In this document: positions 26,752 to 34,891 of the stretch, piece by piece | Numbering within the stretch: position 1 is the stretch's first letter | Layout: each line of letters starts with the position of its first letter | From: G965197555 sp965197555 | Lineage (GTDB): Bacteria; Chloroflexota; Dehalococcoidia; Lucifugimonadales; UBA3495 | Direction: 5' to 3' | NCBI GenBank assembly: GCA_965197555.1 | Contig: OZ240213.1 | Span: forward strand, 3,038,001 to 3,102,000 | DNA length: 64,000 nucleotides | Made by a program: the position numbers and the translations under genes | The notes under the pieces: generated by a model | What the model saw: only the letters and a program-made list of their open reading frames with translations | Told to the model about the DNA's origin: nothing | Database searches by the model: none

Positions 26752-27228
26752 GTGAGCTGGTCCTACAACCGGGTCGCCTCAACGTCCGGCAACAAATACG
26801 TCGAAGTCGGCTGGATCAAGGACGACGCCTATCCTCAAGACCCGAGTCCGTACTGGGCTTACTTCAATGGGTCTACCGCCTATGACGATAGAATCGATGG
26901 TGTGACCCTCAATACCGGGACCTCTTACAATTACCAGGTGAAGCACACGACTGGCACCAACTGGGCCATCTACTTCAACGAGTTGGACGCGACAGACAAA
27001 ACAGTCAACATCCTAGCCTCATCAACGGCTAATGTATGGGTCGGCGCCGAGGTTACGAGCCTGAGCGACAATATTGATGACTCGGACGACACCAACACGA
27101 CTTACCGCAGTGCCAGCGACGGCAATTTCCACACGCTATGTAATATGGAGCCAACCAACGACTGGAAACCCAATTACTCAATCGAAAACTTGCCAAGTTG
27201 CGGCAATTGGCGATTCTACGATGACTGA
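26752..27228 (+). CDS. Unrecognised beta-rich protein, possibly 5'-incomplete
   Basis: The listed GTG start gives 158 residues, but the frame is open back to 26656 and the upstream part also reads like protein (HFAVSGSYSFIETSDPSVPV), with no ATG, GTG or TTG there and no signal peptide. Composition is rich in Tyr, Trp, Asn, Thr and Asp, suggesting an extracellular beta-sandwich or carbohydrate-binding type domain; two Cys near the end (ENLPSCGNW). I recognise no family. It may be a truncated remnant of a larger secreted protein, or use a rare start such as ATT. It ends just before the secreted protein at 27245. Confidence 0.5.
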   Translation: MSWSYNRVASTSGNKYVEVGWIKDDAYPQDPSPYWAYFNGSTAYDDRIDGVTLNTGTSYNYQVKHTTGTNWAIYFNELDATDKTVNILASSTANVWVGAEVTSLSDNIDDSDDTNTTYRSASDGNFHTLCNMEPTNDWKPNYSIENLPSCGNWRFYDD

Positions 27229-27244
27229 CAAAAGGGGGATGAAT

Positions 27245-27838
27245 ATGATCGCCAAAAAAAGATTCCAACTCGTCGCCTTCGCTGTGACGGCAGTTGTTGC
27301 GATTACAGCGTTCTTGTTAGGAAACACCCTGAGTAGCTCAGCCGAGTCTAACGGGGAGACAGCTACCCTCGAAGAGGGCGGCAATATCAACTGGGCTTTG
27401 CTCCTGGCTCGGAAAGGCCGAGGCCCTACGCTTGTGGGCGACCCGACTGCTATCTACGGCAAGATAATGACATACAGTGACGCAGTTGCGGCTGCTGGGG
27501 TGCCTATGGGGGCTGAAGGCGCTAGCGTGGCTTGGAGGCTTGACCGGCCTGTGCATCTCTACGTGTTTGAAGGAAATATACTCGATTCAGACCCCAGGAC
27601 CAGCCACGTAGATGACTGGGCGCAAAAAATCATCATCATCGATGAGGCAAGGGGCCATCATTTCGGGGAGATTACGCATCGCTTGGCCGTTAAGGTTGAC
27701 GTGTCCGAGTTTCTACCACTGTCAATCCGCGATGACCAGAAGGATGTGCCGCACCGCGAAATCGAGAACCTCCGCACTTGGCCGACGCCGGTACCGGCGG
27801 CCCCTGCAACACCGGCACCGAGCGCCCCAGCGGAATGA
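27245..27838 (+). CDS. Secreted or membrane-anchored protein of unknown function
   Basis: About 197 residues from ATG 27245, behind AAGGGGG (27232-27238); an in-frame ATG at 27239 is also possible but abuts the ribosome site. An N-terminal hydrophobic segment (KRFQLVAFAVTAVVAITAFLLG reads as a signal peptide or anchor, shown here only as its span, about residues 5-26) is followed by a soluble domain and a Pro/Ala-rich tail (TPVPAAPATPAP). No family recognised. It lies between grdA and the terminator that separates the two grd halves, in the same direction as grdA. Confidence 0.65.
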   Translation: MIAKKRFQLVAFAVTAVVAITAFLLGNTLSSSAESNGETATLEEGGNINWALLLARKGRGPTLVGDPTAIYGKIMTYSDAVAAAGVPMGAEGASVAWRLDRPVHLYVFEGNILDSDPRTSHVDDWAQKIIIIDEARGHHFGEITHRLAVKVDVSEFLPLSIRDDQKDVPHREIENLRTWPTPVPAAPATPAPSAPAE

Positions 27839-27934
27839 TAGCCGGGGAACTCGCAAAAACTAAAAGTCCCGGGAGCGGCTAAGAGGGCTTCGGCGGCAGT
27901 ATCACGAAAAGCGTAAGCGGCCAATCGGCTAAAT

Positions 27935-27963
27935 AAAGACCCCGACAGAATCCGGGGCCTTTA
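27935..27963. terminator. Bidirectional terminator between the convergent grd halves
   Basis: Stem of AAAG and CCCCG paired with CGGGG and CTTT, one A-C mismatch, 8-base loop. A-tract on one side and T-tract on the other allow termination of both the plus-strand grdC-grdA side and the minus-strand grdB-grdE transcript. Confidence 0.7.
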
Positions 27964-27996
27964 TCATCGCTGGCGAAAAGCGGAGGGGGCGGGAAC

Positions 27997-29283
27997 CTAA
28001 TACCCCATACTGCTCAAACGGCCAAATCCATAGTGGTCGTCGTACCGCCAAGGCGTGGGCAGTGGTCCCGCCGTGGGCACGTAGTGGTCCCTGAGCTGAC
28101 CGCTGATCTTTTGAGGATTGCCTATCACTCGTTCAACTGCTGGCAGAGGGTCCAGCCCTAAGAGATCCCCCCTAAAGAAGCTGGTTGAGACTATAGCGTC
28201 CGCTTCGGGGACCGGCTCAAGCATCGTAGGCACGCTGCCGGTGGGATCGTCCTCGCTGGTAAGAAAGACTGTCTTGATTCCCGCCTGCTCGCACGCTTGG
28301 ACCGTTCGAATAACTTCAATGAACTCATTGCCCCCGGCATCCCAGGTAACCATAGCGCCCTGGGCACCGAGCATCCTGGCTAGCTTGGCGGTCTGATTGC
28401 CAGCCATTTCTTTTTCGTGTTGAGTAGTCCACTCGGTCCTGGTGGCGATTACCCCAACAAAGTTTATGTCCACGCCGTGGCGCCGGTATAGCTCCAACAG
28501 TACCGGGTTGTTGGCCATGGTCCATGAAGTAGCGAACGCGGTCCTATAAGGCCCAGTGATAGCGCCGTCCAGAATCTCGTTCGGATGGAATAGCCATGGC
28601 GGCATTAACCGGGTCAGGCCGTAACTGGAAGTACAGAAGGTGGTTAGAGAGCCCGACATGGCCTGTGGTGAATGCAAGCACAGAATATAAACCACTTTTG
28701 GTAGAGCGTCGGCCCCCGTTAGCTCGAAGACCTCCCGCTCCGGTGGCTCCAGACCCACGGTAGCCCCCGCCAAGTGATCGGAAACCGTCAACGCTGCGTT
28801 GTGGACTGCATCGTTCTTAGCATCGACTCCCAGTTGGGGGTCCGGCTCTACCACCACGCAGACGTTATTCAGAGAGCTCTGGGGAATGATCTCAGCCCAA
28901 GGGCCCGACATGTCCATGAATACAATAAGGTGGTCGCCACCGGCTTCGTGCCACGGCACCTCCGATACCTCTACCACTCCTACGCCGTCCAACCGGTGGG
29001 TGCGGCCCTCCCCGGGAGTCTCAATAGGCCTACCGCAGATGGCAGGGTAGGTCACCCCCGGCCCTTCCACTTTTATTCTAGGCTCAATCACGTCCCGGAC
29101 GGGCCAGATGCGGACCGACTCCCCAGGACGGGTCAACTCGAGGTCCGCTCTTTGGATCCTAGGATCATCTCTTACGATATTCAGCAACCCCGCCCGGTCG
29201 ATCTCCAAGACCCCGTCTTGCCACCGGGTCTGGGAGCCGAAGCTCACATCCTTAACCGGGAAGGTCCCCATCTCAAGACGCAT
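27997..29283 (-). CDS. grdE: Glycine/sarcosine/betaine reductase component B subunit, GrdE-like
   Basis: A 428-residue protein that starts MRLEMGTFPVKDVSFGSQT, the conserved opening of GrdE-type protein B precursors, and has PVLLELYRRHGVDINFVGV (about 263-281) and GGNEFIEVIRTVQACEQAGI farther on. In characterised enzymes this proprotein self-cleaves at a Cys to give a pyruvoyl-bearing chain that forms a Schiff base with the amine substrate. I could not place the cleavage Cys with certainty; Cys residues lie near 149, 202 and 220. The gene overlaps the end of grdB by 11 bases. Which amine (glycine, sarcosine, betaine or another) is used cannot be read from the sequence. Confidence 0.88.
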   Translation of the reverse strand: MRLEMGTFPVKDVSFGSQTRWQDGVLEIDRAGLLNIVRDDPRIQRADLELTRPGESVRIWPVRDVIEPRIKVEGPGVTYPAICGRPIETPGEGRTHRLDGVGVVEVSEVPWHEAGGDHLIVFMDMSGPWAEIIPQSSLNNVCVVVEPDPQLGVDAKNDAVHNAALTVSDHLAGATVGLEPPEREVFELTGADALPKVVYILCLHSPQAMSGSLTTFCTSSYGLTRLMPPWLFHPNEILDGAITGPYRTAFATSWTMANNPVLLELYRRHGVDINFVGVIATRTEWTTQHEKEMAGNQTAKLARMLGAQGAMVTWDAGGNEFIEVIRTVQACEQAGIKTVFLTSEDDPTGSVPTMLEPVPEADAIVSTSFFRGDLLGLDPLPAVERVIGNPQKISGQLRDHYVPTAGPLPTPWRYDDHYGFGRLSSMGY

Positions 29284-30613
29284 GGACTGCCTCCTTGAAC
29301 TCGCTGGGGTCGAAGAGCGTAGGACCGCTCACCGGTGTCTGGAGTGCATTCAACGCAGTCCGCACGATTTGTAGGCCGTAAGCGAAATCCTTTTCCGGTC
29401 CTAGGTCCGGGTCCCCACATACATGCTCGATGCGGGCACCCCGGATCACACGGTTTGCCCCGGTAGTGATAGCCAACGCGTAAATTGCTGAGACCATCGC
29501 TACAGGGATCCCGGCTCGCTCGATCTCCTTGCTTATCGTCGCACCGCAACGATTGCAGGTCCCTCAAGTTGCCACCAAAATGCAACCATCGACCTTGGAT
29601 TCCTTTAGCTGCTGGGCTATCTCAGTCCCCAAGCGCTTGGACTTGGCCACCGGCGTGCTGACACCCGGCATGGTAAAGATGGCGGGACTGATGCTGCCCA
29701 CTACGCCTTGGGACTCCAAGCTGCGCAGTTGCTTCAAGGGCAGCACATAGTTGGGGTTGTCGCTGGAAATTTGGTTGTAGTAGCCGCCGTGGAAAGCCTC
29801 CCACTCATCTGAGTTAAGTGAGGGCAAGCCCTCAATGGAATAGGTGAAAAACTGGTCAGGGTTTCCTGACGTCTGCCGGTCAGGATTGCCCTTGGGTATG
29901 AGTCCACCCGTGGACACCAAGGCGATCGAAGCCCCCGCCAAGTCCTTGATAGGGGCTGCCGGGACCACCGGTTCCGGAGCTTGGAACGGGACTTCGGTCT
30001 GGTAAGGCTGCCCCTTGAGCTTTTGGACCAGCATGTCGACCGCCCGCTTGTACCCAGGTTCGTCCCTCGTAGCAATCTTACGCATGCCGCGGGGTAAATA
30101 TCCTTCCACCTCCGCCGCTCCCAACTCCTCGCCCGTTCCTAGCTTTACAGCAATACGGTGCAGCCGGGCTACGGCCTCCTGCATGTCCACAGGAGTCGTT
30201 CCAGTGGGCACAATCAATTGCGTCCGACCGTAGGTGAGCACTCCGGGATTTTCGGGGTGCATAGCGGAGACAGCCTGAATACCCAGGTCTTGAGCGATCT
30301 CGCATACAACCCCGCAAGCCAGGCCGTAGCGGCCAGCGTCGAAAGCCGGTCCTGCAATCAAGACATCGGGCCCCGCGTCGGTCAGCGCTGCGATCACTGC
30401 GGCGCGGGCCTCGGTTTGCCGCTCGTTAACGTAGTTGTCCCCGCAGATTATCGTGGAAACAATTGAACCCTGGTCACCTAACAATTGCTGGAACAAGCGG
30501 CCCGGTCCTAAAGGCCCGGCTCGGACCTCCACAGGCACGTTAGCCTTTTCCTCACCGCCAATTCCTCCAAAGAACTGGTTCAAATAATGCGCAACTCGTA
30601 GCGAGCCAGCCAT
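29273..30613 (-). CDS. grdB: Glycine/sarcosine/betaine reductase selenoprotein B (GrdB), Sec at TGA
   Basis: The start at 30613 (MAGSLRVAHYLNQFFGGIGG) has AGGAG 9 bases upstream; an ATG at 30622 is too close to it. Reading through the TGA at 29564-29566 joins a 349-residue N-terminal part to 96 more residues. The junction reads GCILVAT-U-GTCNRCGATISK, the canonical GrdB UxxC site (Sec350, Cys353). Total length 446, normal for GrdB. Protein B activates the amine substrate and hands its acetate unit to the selenol of GrdA. A perfect SECIS-like hairpin follows the TGA, and a good promoter lies upstream. A routine annotation would truncate the gene by 97 codons. Confidence 0.95.
29535..29553 (-). 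promoter_or_regulatory. Bacterial SECIS-like hairpin in grdB
   Basis: On the minus strand, 10 bases after the TGA, ATCGTTGC pairs with GCGACGAT (8 bp, one U-G) around the loop GGT. The loop lies 18 bases after the TGA and begins with G, which fits the known geometry of bacterial SECIS elements. Confidence 0.8.
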
Positions 30614-30653
30614 GCTAACCATCTCCTAGGGCGATGCCTGTTTCAGTGCCGAA

Positions 30654-30681
30654 ATAATAACATTGACGGTTAAGGTGTCAA
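30654..30681 (-). promoter_or_regulatory. Sigma70-type promoter for grdB-grdE
   Basis: Minus strand: perfect -35 TTGACA (30681-30676), 16-base spacer, -10 TATTAT (30659-30654), about 40 bases upstream of the grdB start. Confidence 0.65.
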
Positions 30682-31193
30682 GGTTCGGCTCTGCGGAAAA
30701 ACCCGACTGTAAGCCAATGCCGCTCTTCGTTCCTGTCCAGCTACACAATTGCCCGCAGACCATGCGATTGTGTTACCCCTTCGCCATGCCGGCCATCTGA
30801 GGCGGTTACCTTTGTTGGGTATGGGAACCCATCACCTAGGCCTATGTAGTAATTAAGTTTGTCCTTATATCCATACATAGGATTCCCATGCGCAGCCGTT
30901 CGTGGAAGCTTAAGGGTAATGTTGACCGGTGATGAATTCCTCCAATCTCAAGTAATGCCTATCTCACCGAATCATCCCCCAGGGATCGCTGACGCAGAAC
31001 CACGTCCATCCCACTGCACTCCTGGCCATCCGCATCCAATAGTTGACCCTGTTGGATTAGACACCCCAGCACCCGCCTCACTTCTATATCTGAAGAGGTC
31101 AAGAACCGGCAGTATGACCTTTGAATGGGATGTGATCGCTGGATAAGTAGCAACATGGTATATAGTATTGTTGCAACATATTTTTAATACCTC
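30682..31193. other. Intergenic region between grdB and the ABC importer
   Basis: About 510 bases. No convincing gene: a 65-codon minus-strand frame (30959-31156) has some protein-like character (FLTSSDIEVRRVLG) but no family match and no ribosome site. Palindromic sequence near 31150-31178 is listed separately. Confidence 0.5.
31150..31178. promoter_or_regulatory. Candidate operator for the ABC importer
   Basis: A perfect 10-bp palindrome TGTTGCAACA (31169-31178) lies 15 bases before the -35 box, and a further half-site GCAACA lies at 31150-31155. It is not a classical Fur or DtxR box. Its position fits an activator or repressor site for metal- or cofactor-dependent control. Confidence 0.35.
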
Positions 31194-31222
31194 TTGACAC
31201 TTACTATTGACACATGTATAGT
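31194..31222 (+). promoter_or_regulatory. Strong sigma70-type promoter of the ABC importer operon
   Basis: TTGACA (31194-31199), 17-base spacer and TATAGT (31217-31222). Because the -10 overlaps an upstream ATG at 31214, translation must begin downstream, supporting the GTG at 31316. Confidence 0.75.
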
Positions 31223-31315
31223 CATTATTCGACTAAAGATGACCATGTGTCTCAGGAGGATCATTATCCACCTGCAGCGCGCGATGGTCACAATTTTCCT
31301 ACCAGGAGGCCGGTT

Positions 31316-32875
31316 GTGACATTATTGAGTCCTGGGGGGCGCCTCGTGGCGTCCCTGACAATGATCCTAGCGTTAATGTTGGTGTTAGGCATCGGTTGCG
31401 GTCCTTCGGCTCCTGCACCAGCGCCGGCAGCGGTAACCCAACCGGTGCCCAGCGTCGATCAAGAGGCCCTTCGCGTGGTAGTACAGGAAGCAGTGGCAGC
31501 CGGGACCACCGAAACCATGAGCTCCGAGGAAGTCAAACGTATGGTGGAGACGGCTGTAGCCGCCAGTGCGTCGCCGGGAATCGCTCCAGACGAGGTAGCT
31601 GCTCTGGTCGCCAATGCAATGGCGGAATCGGTGCCCCCAGGAGTTACCGCTAAGGAAGTCGAATCGTTGGTAGCCAACGCTGTTTCCGGCATTGCCCCTG
31701 CCGGAGTCACAGCCCAAGAGGTCGAGTCCTCAGTGGCCAAAGCGGTGGCGGCAGCGCTGGCAGACCAACAAACTGCAGCCCAGCCTACCCTCCCCGAAGA
31801 GCCTAGTTCCTTCGTCCTCACCGATATTGCGGGCCGCACTATAACGATAGAGAGGCCGGTGGAGCGGGTGATCCTCGGGGAGGCGCGCCAGATCTACATC
31901 GTCGCCGCGCTCCAACCCGGCAACCCCTTCAATCGAATTGTTGGCTGGCGCAACGATCTCCGTAGGTTCGACGCCGACACCTACAACAAGTACAAGGAGT
32001 CGTTCCCCGAAGTGGCGGACATACCTGAGTTTGGAAGTCCATACAGTGGGGAGTTCAGCGTTGAAAGGGCTATCGCTCTGGATGCCGATGTGGTCACGCT
32101 GAACCTGGGAGGCCTAGAAAGGGCGAAAGAGGCCGGGATGATCGACCAACTAGCGGAAGTTGGCATACCCGTCGTCGTAATCGACTACCGGCAGAAGCCG
32201 CTGGAGAACACAGTGCCCAGCACTTTCTTGTTGGGGAGGTTATTCGACCAGGAAGAACGCGCCCAAGAGATCGTGGACTTCTACCTGCAGCAGGTCAACC
32301 AGGTGTATTCGCGAATCGAGCAGATAGAGATGGAGAAAGAGAAACCGGTGGTTTTCCTAGACCGGGCGGCTGGAATCCGAGGTGCCGACAACTGCTGCGG
32401 CACTTTCGGCCGGGCTAACCTGGGCCTGATCATCGAAGAGGCCGGGGGTATCAACCTCGGCTCGGACATGATCCCCGGATGGGCTGGGAACTTGAACCCG
32501 GAGCAGATCATCGTATCCGACCCCGATGTCATCATCGCCACCGGCTCTAACTGGTTCACTTACAATCCCGATGGTGACTTCGTAAGCATGGGCTACTTCA
32601 CCGATCCGGCCGACTCCAGGCTGGCGCTCACCAAGCTGGCCGAGCGCAGACCGGGGTGGGAGACCCTCTCAGCCATCACAGGCGCTAGATACCATGCGGT
32701 GTGGCACCAATTCTACAACTCCCCTTACCATTTCGTGGTCCTGCAACAATTCGCCAAATGGTTCTATCCAGAGGAGTTCGCGGACGTAGATCCGGTAGCC
32801 AATTTCGCAGAGTTCCACAACCGGTTCCTGCCCATCGACTACAGCGGTACGTTTATGGTCTCTGTCAATGAGTGA
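31316..32875 (+). CDS. ABC importer substrate-binding lipoprotein (siderophore/cobalamin type)
   Basis: Start GTG 31316 is chosen because AGGAGG (31304-31309) precedes it by 6 bases and earlier starts overlap the promoter. The 519-residue lipoprotein has a lipobox LGIGC at about 24-28, then four tandem 21-residue helical repeats (EVKRMV, EVAALV, EVESLV, EVESSV units, about 65-150), then a periplasmic-binding-protein III fold (FVLTDIAGRTITIERPVERV onward). That fold binds Fe-siderophores, heme or cobalamin. The helical repeats presumably act as a spacer between membrane and binding domain. Permease and ATPase genes follow. Confidence 0.88.
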   Translation: MTLLSPGGRLVASLTMILALMLVLGIGCGPSAPAPAPAAVTQPVPSVDQEALRVVVQEAVAAGTTETMSSEEVKRMVETAVAASASPGIAPDEVAALVANAMAESVPPGVTAKEVESLVANAVSGIAPAGVTAQEVESSVAKAVAAALADQQTAAQPTLPEEPSSFVLTDIAGRTITIERPVERVILGEARQIYIVAALQPGNPFNRIVGWRNDLRRFDADTYNKYKESFPEVADIPEFGSPYSGEFSVERAIALDADVVTLNLGGLERAKEAGMIDQLAEVGIPVVVIDYRQKPLENTVPSTFLLGRLFDQEERAQEIVDFYLQQVNQVYSRIEQIEMEKEKPVVFLDRAAGIRGADNCCGTFGRANLGLIIEEAGGINLGSDMIPGWAGNLNPEQIIVSDPDVIIATGSNWFTYNPDGDFVSMGYFTDPADSRLALTKLAERRPGWETLSAITGARYHAVWHQFYNSPYHFVVLQQFAKWFYPEEFADVDPVANFAEFHNRFLPIDYSGTFMVSVNE

Positions 32876-32916
32876 GATCCTCAGCCCGGGGACTTTCTTT
32901 CCCCCCTTGCGGCGAA

Positions 32917-32939
32917 ACGCCCGCTTTCCCAGCGGGCGT
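32917..32939. other. Stem-loop between binding protein and permease genes
   Basis: A perfect 9-bp stem ACGCCCGCT/AGCGGGCGT with loop TTCCC and no T-tract. It probably stabilises or attenuates the operon mRNA so that the binding protein is made in excess over the permease. Confidence 0.55.
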
Positions 32940-32971
32940 CTCATGAATAATTGGGAGTTTCGCGAAGTCAA

Positions 32972-34057
32972 ATGGCTATAGAAAACGCGGCTGGGGCGCC
33001 CGGCCACGAATTAACCGCTACCGCGGGCAGACGCATCTACCGCCAGATAACAGGACGCAAGTACCTCATTATGGCAGTGCTGGCGGCTGCGCTAGTGTGC
33101 ACCCTGGTGTTGGACATCTCCTTGGGCCCAGCCCGCCTCGGACTTTGGGAAGTAGCCTCAACCATTCTCATGCCCGGTTCGGCTGAGCTCACCACCCACG
33201 TCATCGTCTGGGACATCAGAATGCCTATGGCCATCATGGCCGTGGCGGTAGGCGCCTCCCTCTCCATTGCTGGGGCGGAGATGCAAACCATACTCAACAA
33301 TCCATTGGCCAGCCCGTTTACTCTCGGTATATCCGCTGCGGCTGGGTTCGGGGCGGCGCTGGCTCTGGTCCTTGGTGTTAGCATCATCCCATTTGCCGGT
33401 ATATTCCTGGTTTCGGTAAACGCCTTCGTCTTCGCCATGGTGGCCTCTCTGGCGATCTACTTGCTGAGCACCATGAGAGGTGTGACCATTGAAACGGTCG
33501 TGCTTCTGGGAATTGCGCTGGTGTTTTTATTCAGTGCGCTGCTAGCCCTATTGCAGTACATTGCGTCGGAACAGGCCCTGCAGCAAGTGGTCTTCTGGAC
33601 CCTGGGGAGCCTGGTCAAGGCTACCTGGCCTAAGATCGGCATCGCGACCGGAGTGCTCCTGTTAATTACTCCCCTCTTCATCAGGCAGGTGTGGACCCTC
33701 ACTGCCCTGCGGTTGGGAGACGACAAAGCTCATAGCCTGGGCATCAATGTGCGGAAGCTCAGGCTGCATGTGCTTATATCGGTATCGGTACTGGCTGCGG
33801 CCGCCGTGGCCTTTGTGGGCACCATCGGTTTTATAGGTCTGGTCGGGCCCCATGTGGCCAGAATGCTGGTGGGCGAGGACCAACGCTTCTTCCTTCCCAT
33901 GTCAGCAATCACCGGGGCCATCCTGCTCTCGGCGGCCTCCATAGTCAGCAAGATGATTACTCCCGGGGCCATCTTCCCCATTGGGATCATCACATCCTTG
34001 GTCGGGGTGCCATTTTTTCTCAGCCTTATCCTGGCCAAGCGGAGGCAGCTCTGGTAA
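32972..34057 (+). CDS. FecCD-family ABC importer permease
   Basis: About 361 residues from ATG 32972 (a start 21 bases upstream is possible). It has roughly 10 membrane segments and the FecCD signatures IRMPMAIMAVAVGASLSIAGAEMQ (split: IRMPMAIMAVAVG then ASLSIAGAEMQ), NPLASPFTLGISAAAGFGA, LGDDKAHSLGINV and GFIGLVGPHVARMLVGEDQR, the last being the ATPase-contacting loop region. It forms the membrane channel for the siderophore, heme or cobalamin importer. Its stop overlaps the ATPase start by 1 base. Confidence 0.93.
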   Translation: MAIENAAGAPGHELTATAGRRIYRQITGRKYLIMAVLAAALVCTLVLDISLGPARLGLWEVASTILMPGSAELTTHVIVWDIRMPMAIMAVAVGASLSIAGAEMQTILNNPLASPFTLGISAAAGFGAALALVLGVSIIPFAGIFLVSVNAFVFAMVASLAIYLLSTMRGVTIETVVLLGIALVFLFSALLALLQYIASEQALQQVVFWTLGSLVKATWPKIGIATGVLLLITPLFIRQVWTLTALRLGDDKAHSLGINVRKLRLHVLISVSVLAAAAVAFVGTIGFIGLVGPHVARMLVGEDQRFFLPMSAITGAILLSAASIVSKMITPGAIFPIGIITSLVGVPFFLSLILAKRRQLW

Positions 34058-34866
34058 TGAGGTTGTCCGTCGAGGATGTTAAATTCAGCTACGGGTCAAC
34101 ACCTGTTCTTCGGGGTGTCACCATCAAGGAGACAGCGCCAGGGAAGATAACCGCTACTATCGGCCCCAACGCCGCGGGAAAAACAACTTTCTTCAAATGT
34201 ATTGCCGGCCTGTTGAAGCCGGAAGGACATATATTGTTGGACGGAACCGATATAAGGGACTGGAAGAAGGAGGATCTCACTAGGCAAGTGAGCTACCTGC
34301 CCCAGGAGAGCCCGGTCAATGCGGTCTTGACCGTCTTTGAGGCCGTATTGCTGGCTAGAAAGCATACCTTGTCCTGGCGAGTGAGCGACGAAGACCTCAG
34401 TTCTGTTGCCCAGGTGCTTGATGATCTGGACATTGAGGAACTATCAACGCGTTTCCTCAATGAGCTGAGCGGTGGGCAAAAGCAGATGGTATCCGTCGCC
34501 CAGGCGCTAGTAAGAGATCCTGAGATCCTCCTTTTGGACGAGCCCACCAGCAGCTTGGATCTGCAGCACCAGTTGGAGGTGCTGGACCTGATCAACCAGG
34601 TGACCGAAGGCCGAGGAATCATCACCCTGATCTCCTTGCATGACTTGAACCTGGCCGCTAGGTATGCCTCCCAATTTGTGGTGATGGACCACGGTGTGAT
34701 TTACGCATCGGGAGAGGCAGCTTCAGTCCTAACCCCAGGAATGCTGAGGGATGTTTATGGGGTCAACGCAACCGTGCACATTGGCTGGGATGGCGTCCCT
34801 CAGATCACGCCGGTTAGCTCAACAAGGAGCAAGAAAGCCCCCGCGCCCGTGTCAGTAGGAGGTTGA
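34057..34866 (+). CDS. ABC importer ATP-binding protein (FecE/BtuD type)
   Basis: A 269-residue ATPase with Walker A GPNAAGKTT (about 34-42), Q-loop YLPQE, signature LNELSGGQKQMVSVAQAL and Walker B ILLLDEPTSSLDLQHQ. Starts on the last base of the permease stop (TAATG). Energises uptake of the Fe-siderophore, heme or cobalamin-type substrate. The C-terminal 25 residues are Ser/Ala/Pro-rich and variable. Confidence 0.94.
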   Translation: MRLSVEDVKFSYGSTPVLRGVTIKETAPGKITATIGPNAAGKTTFFKCIAGLLKPEGHILLDGTDIRDWKKEDLTRQVSYLPQESPVNAVLTVFEAVLLARKHTLSWRVSDEDLSSVAQVLDDLDIEELSTRFLNELSGGQKQMVSVAQALVRDPEILLLDEPTSSLDLQHQLEVLDLINQVTEGRGIITLISLHDLNLAARYASQFVVMDHGVIYASGEAASVLTPGMLRDVYGVNATVHIGWDGVPQITPVSSTRSKKAPAPVSVGG

Positions 34867-34891
34867 CCCCGGACCAATAGAGGGCAAGGTC

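Noticed and set aside
29244..29585. A separate 113-codon minus-strand frame covering the end of grdB
   Set aside because: It is in another frame (starting MHFGGNLRDLQ). The grdB frame across 29564 gives the conserved UGTCNRCGAT site instead.
30959..31156. A 65-codon minus-strand frame in the grdB-importer gap
   Set aside because: No ribosome site, no family match, and it overlaps the probable operator region.
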